From assembly GCA_034659855.1 (NCBI GenBank), contig JAYEIA010000243.1:1-26355 (forward strand): a stretch of 26,355 nucleotides of DNA, in the 5' to 3' direction. This document shows positions 26,234 to 26,355 of this stretch, one piece after another. Both the position numbers and the translations under genes were made by a program. Source of the stretch: JAYEIA01 sp034659855 (GTDB taxonomy: Bacteria; Bacteroidota; Bacteroidia; Bacteroidales; JAADGE01). Below the pieces are notes generated by a model. The model was not told where the DNA came from. It did no database searches and saw nothing but the letters and a program-made list of their open reading frames with translations. Positions within the stretch are counted from its first letter, which is position 1; every line of letters begins with the position of its first letter.

Positions 26234-26355
26234 TTATGAAACTAAAATGCTAAATCTTAAAAAAAAATATTCAGAATTATATTTATATGTTTCAACACTT
26301 AAAGAACTGTCAATTTTTCTTGAAATATCAATCAAACCTAAACCTCCGCCACCTT
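26234..26355 (-). CDS. siaB: SiaB-family protein kinase, C-terminal fragment
   Basis: The minus-strand frame enters from the right edge and reads GGGGLGLIDISRK to a TAA at 26234-26236, giving 39 residues with the end YFFLRFSILVS. The glycine-rich GGGLGLID followed by a hydrophobic FF-L terminus is typical of the C-terminal end of the SiaB/DUF6272 kinase family, whose fold is related to GHKL ATPases. The 5' part lies outside the window. Its position 36 bases before siaC supports the call. SiaB would phosphorylate the Thr of SiaC. Confidence 0.75.
   Translation of the reverse strand, partial: GGGGLGLIDISRKIDSSLSVETYKYNSEYFFLRFSILVS

Noticed and set aside
1..26355. tRNA, rRNA, CRISPR arrays or integrase/transposase genes
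   Set aside because: I looked through the intergenic gaps and coding frames and saw no cloverleaf-like sequence, no regularly spaced repeats and no recombinase domain.

Overview
The window looks like a chromosomal segment from the phylum Bacteroidota (Bacteroidetes), probably class Bacteroidia. It is AT-rich. Two very large secreted proteins end in type IX secretion system (T9SS) C-terminal sorting domains, and there is a PorE-like TPR/beta-propeller/OmpA protein. Several promoters match the Bacteroidota -7 consensus TAnnTTTG rather than TATAAT, and adk-obgE are neighbours. I cannot name a genus from the sequence.

Layout. 1-316: non-coding, with a strong inverted repeat and small hairpins. 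317-2692 (+): adk, obgE (clear TTG start) and a PAP2 membrane phosphatase. 2775-3817 (-): a two-gene unit, an Hpt-domain protein followed by a two-TM zinc-ribbon protein. 3909-7109 (+): a secreted TPR protein and the PorE-like OmpA protein, ended by a strong terminator. 7295-8044 (-): a RluB-type pseudouridine synthase. 8317-10728 (+): a small two-TM protein and a secreted metallophosphoesterase. 10972-12687 (+): recJ, sharing a bidirectional terminator with the next gene. 12758-21755 (-): two tandem peptidase C25 (gingipain-family) proteins of 1513 and 1351 residues, each with signal peptide, propeptide, His/Cys dyad, CUB domain(s) and T9SS sorting domain. 21947-23260 (+): a FucP/GluP-type sugar MFS transporter. 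23544-24791 (-): a secreted protein with two SPOR-like domains. 25266-26355 (-): 3' end of a SiaB-type kinase gene, a SiaC-family phosphoprotein, and a small lipoprotein-like gene lacking a normal start codon.

How the genes fit together. The housekeeping genes adk, obgE, recJ and rluB are ordinary. The accessory theme is the cell envelope and secretion: T9SS cargo peptidases, an OmpA/peptidoglycan-binding PorE-like anchor, SPOR-domain and TPR proteins. Two phosphotransfer modules lie near the edges of this set: an orphan Hpt protein and a SiaB/SiaC pair.

The most notable unannotated structure is a 164-bp MITE-like element at 17317-17480. It has perfect 13-bp terminal inverted repeats and an exact 5-bp direct repeat (ATTTG) on both sides, and it sits 12-17 bp upstream of the start codon of the larger C25 peptidase gene. 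A second, weaker candidate for a small inserted element lies at 66-145. Other unusual points are the TTG start of obgE and the lipoprotein-like frame whose signal peptide begins without ATG, GTG or TTG. I did not find a clearly new multi-gene system.
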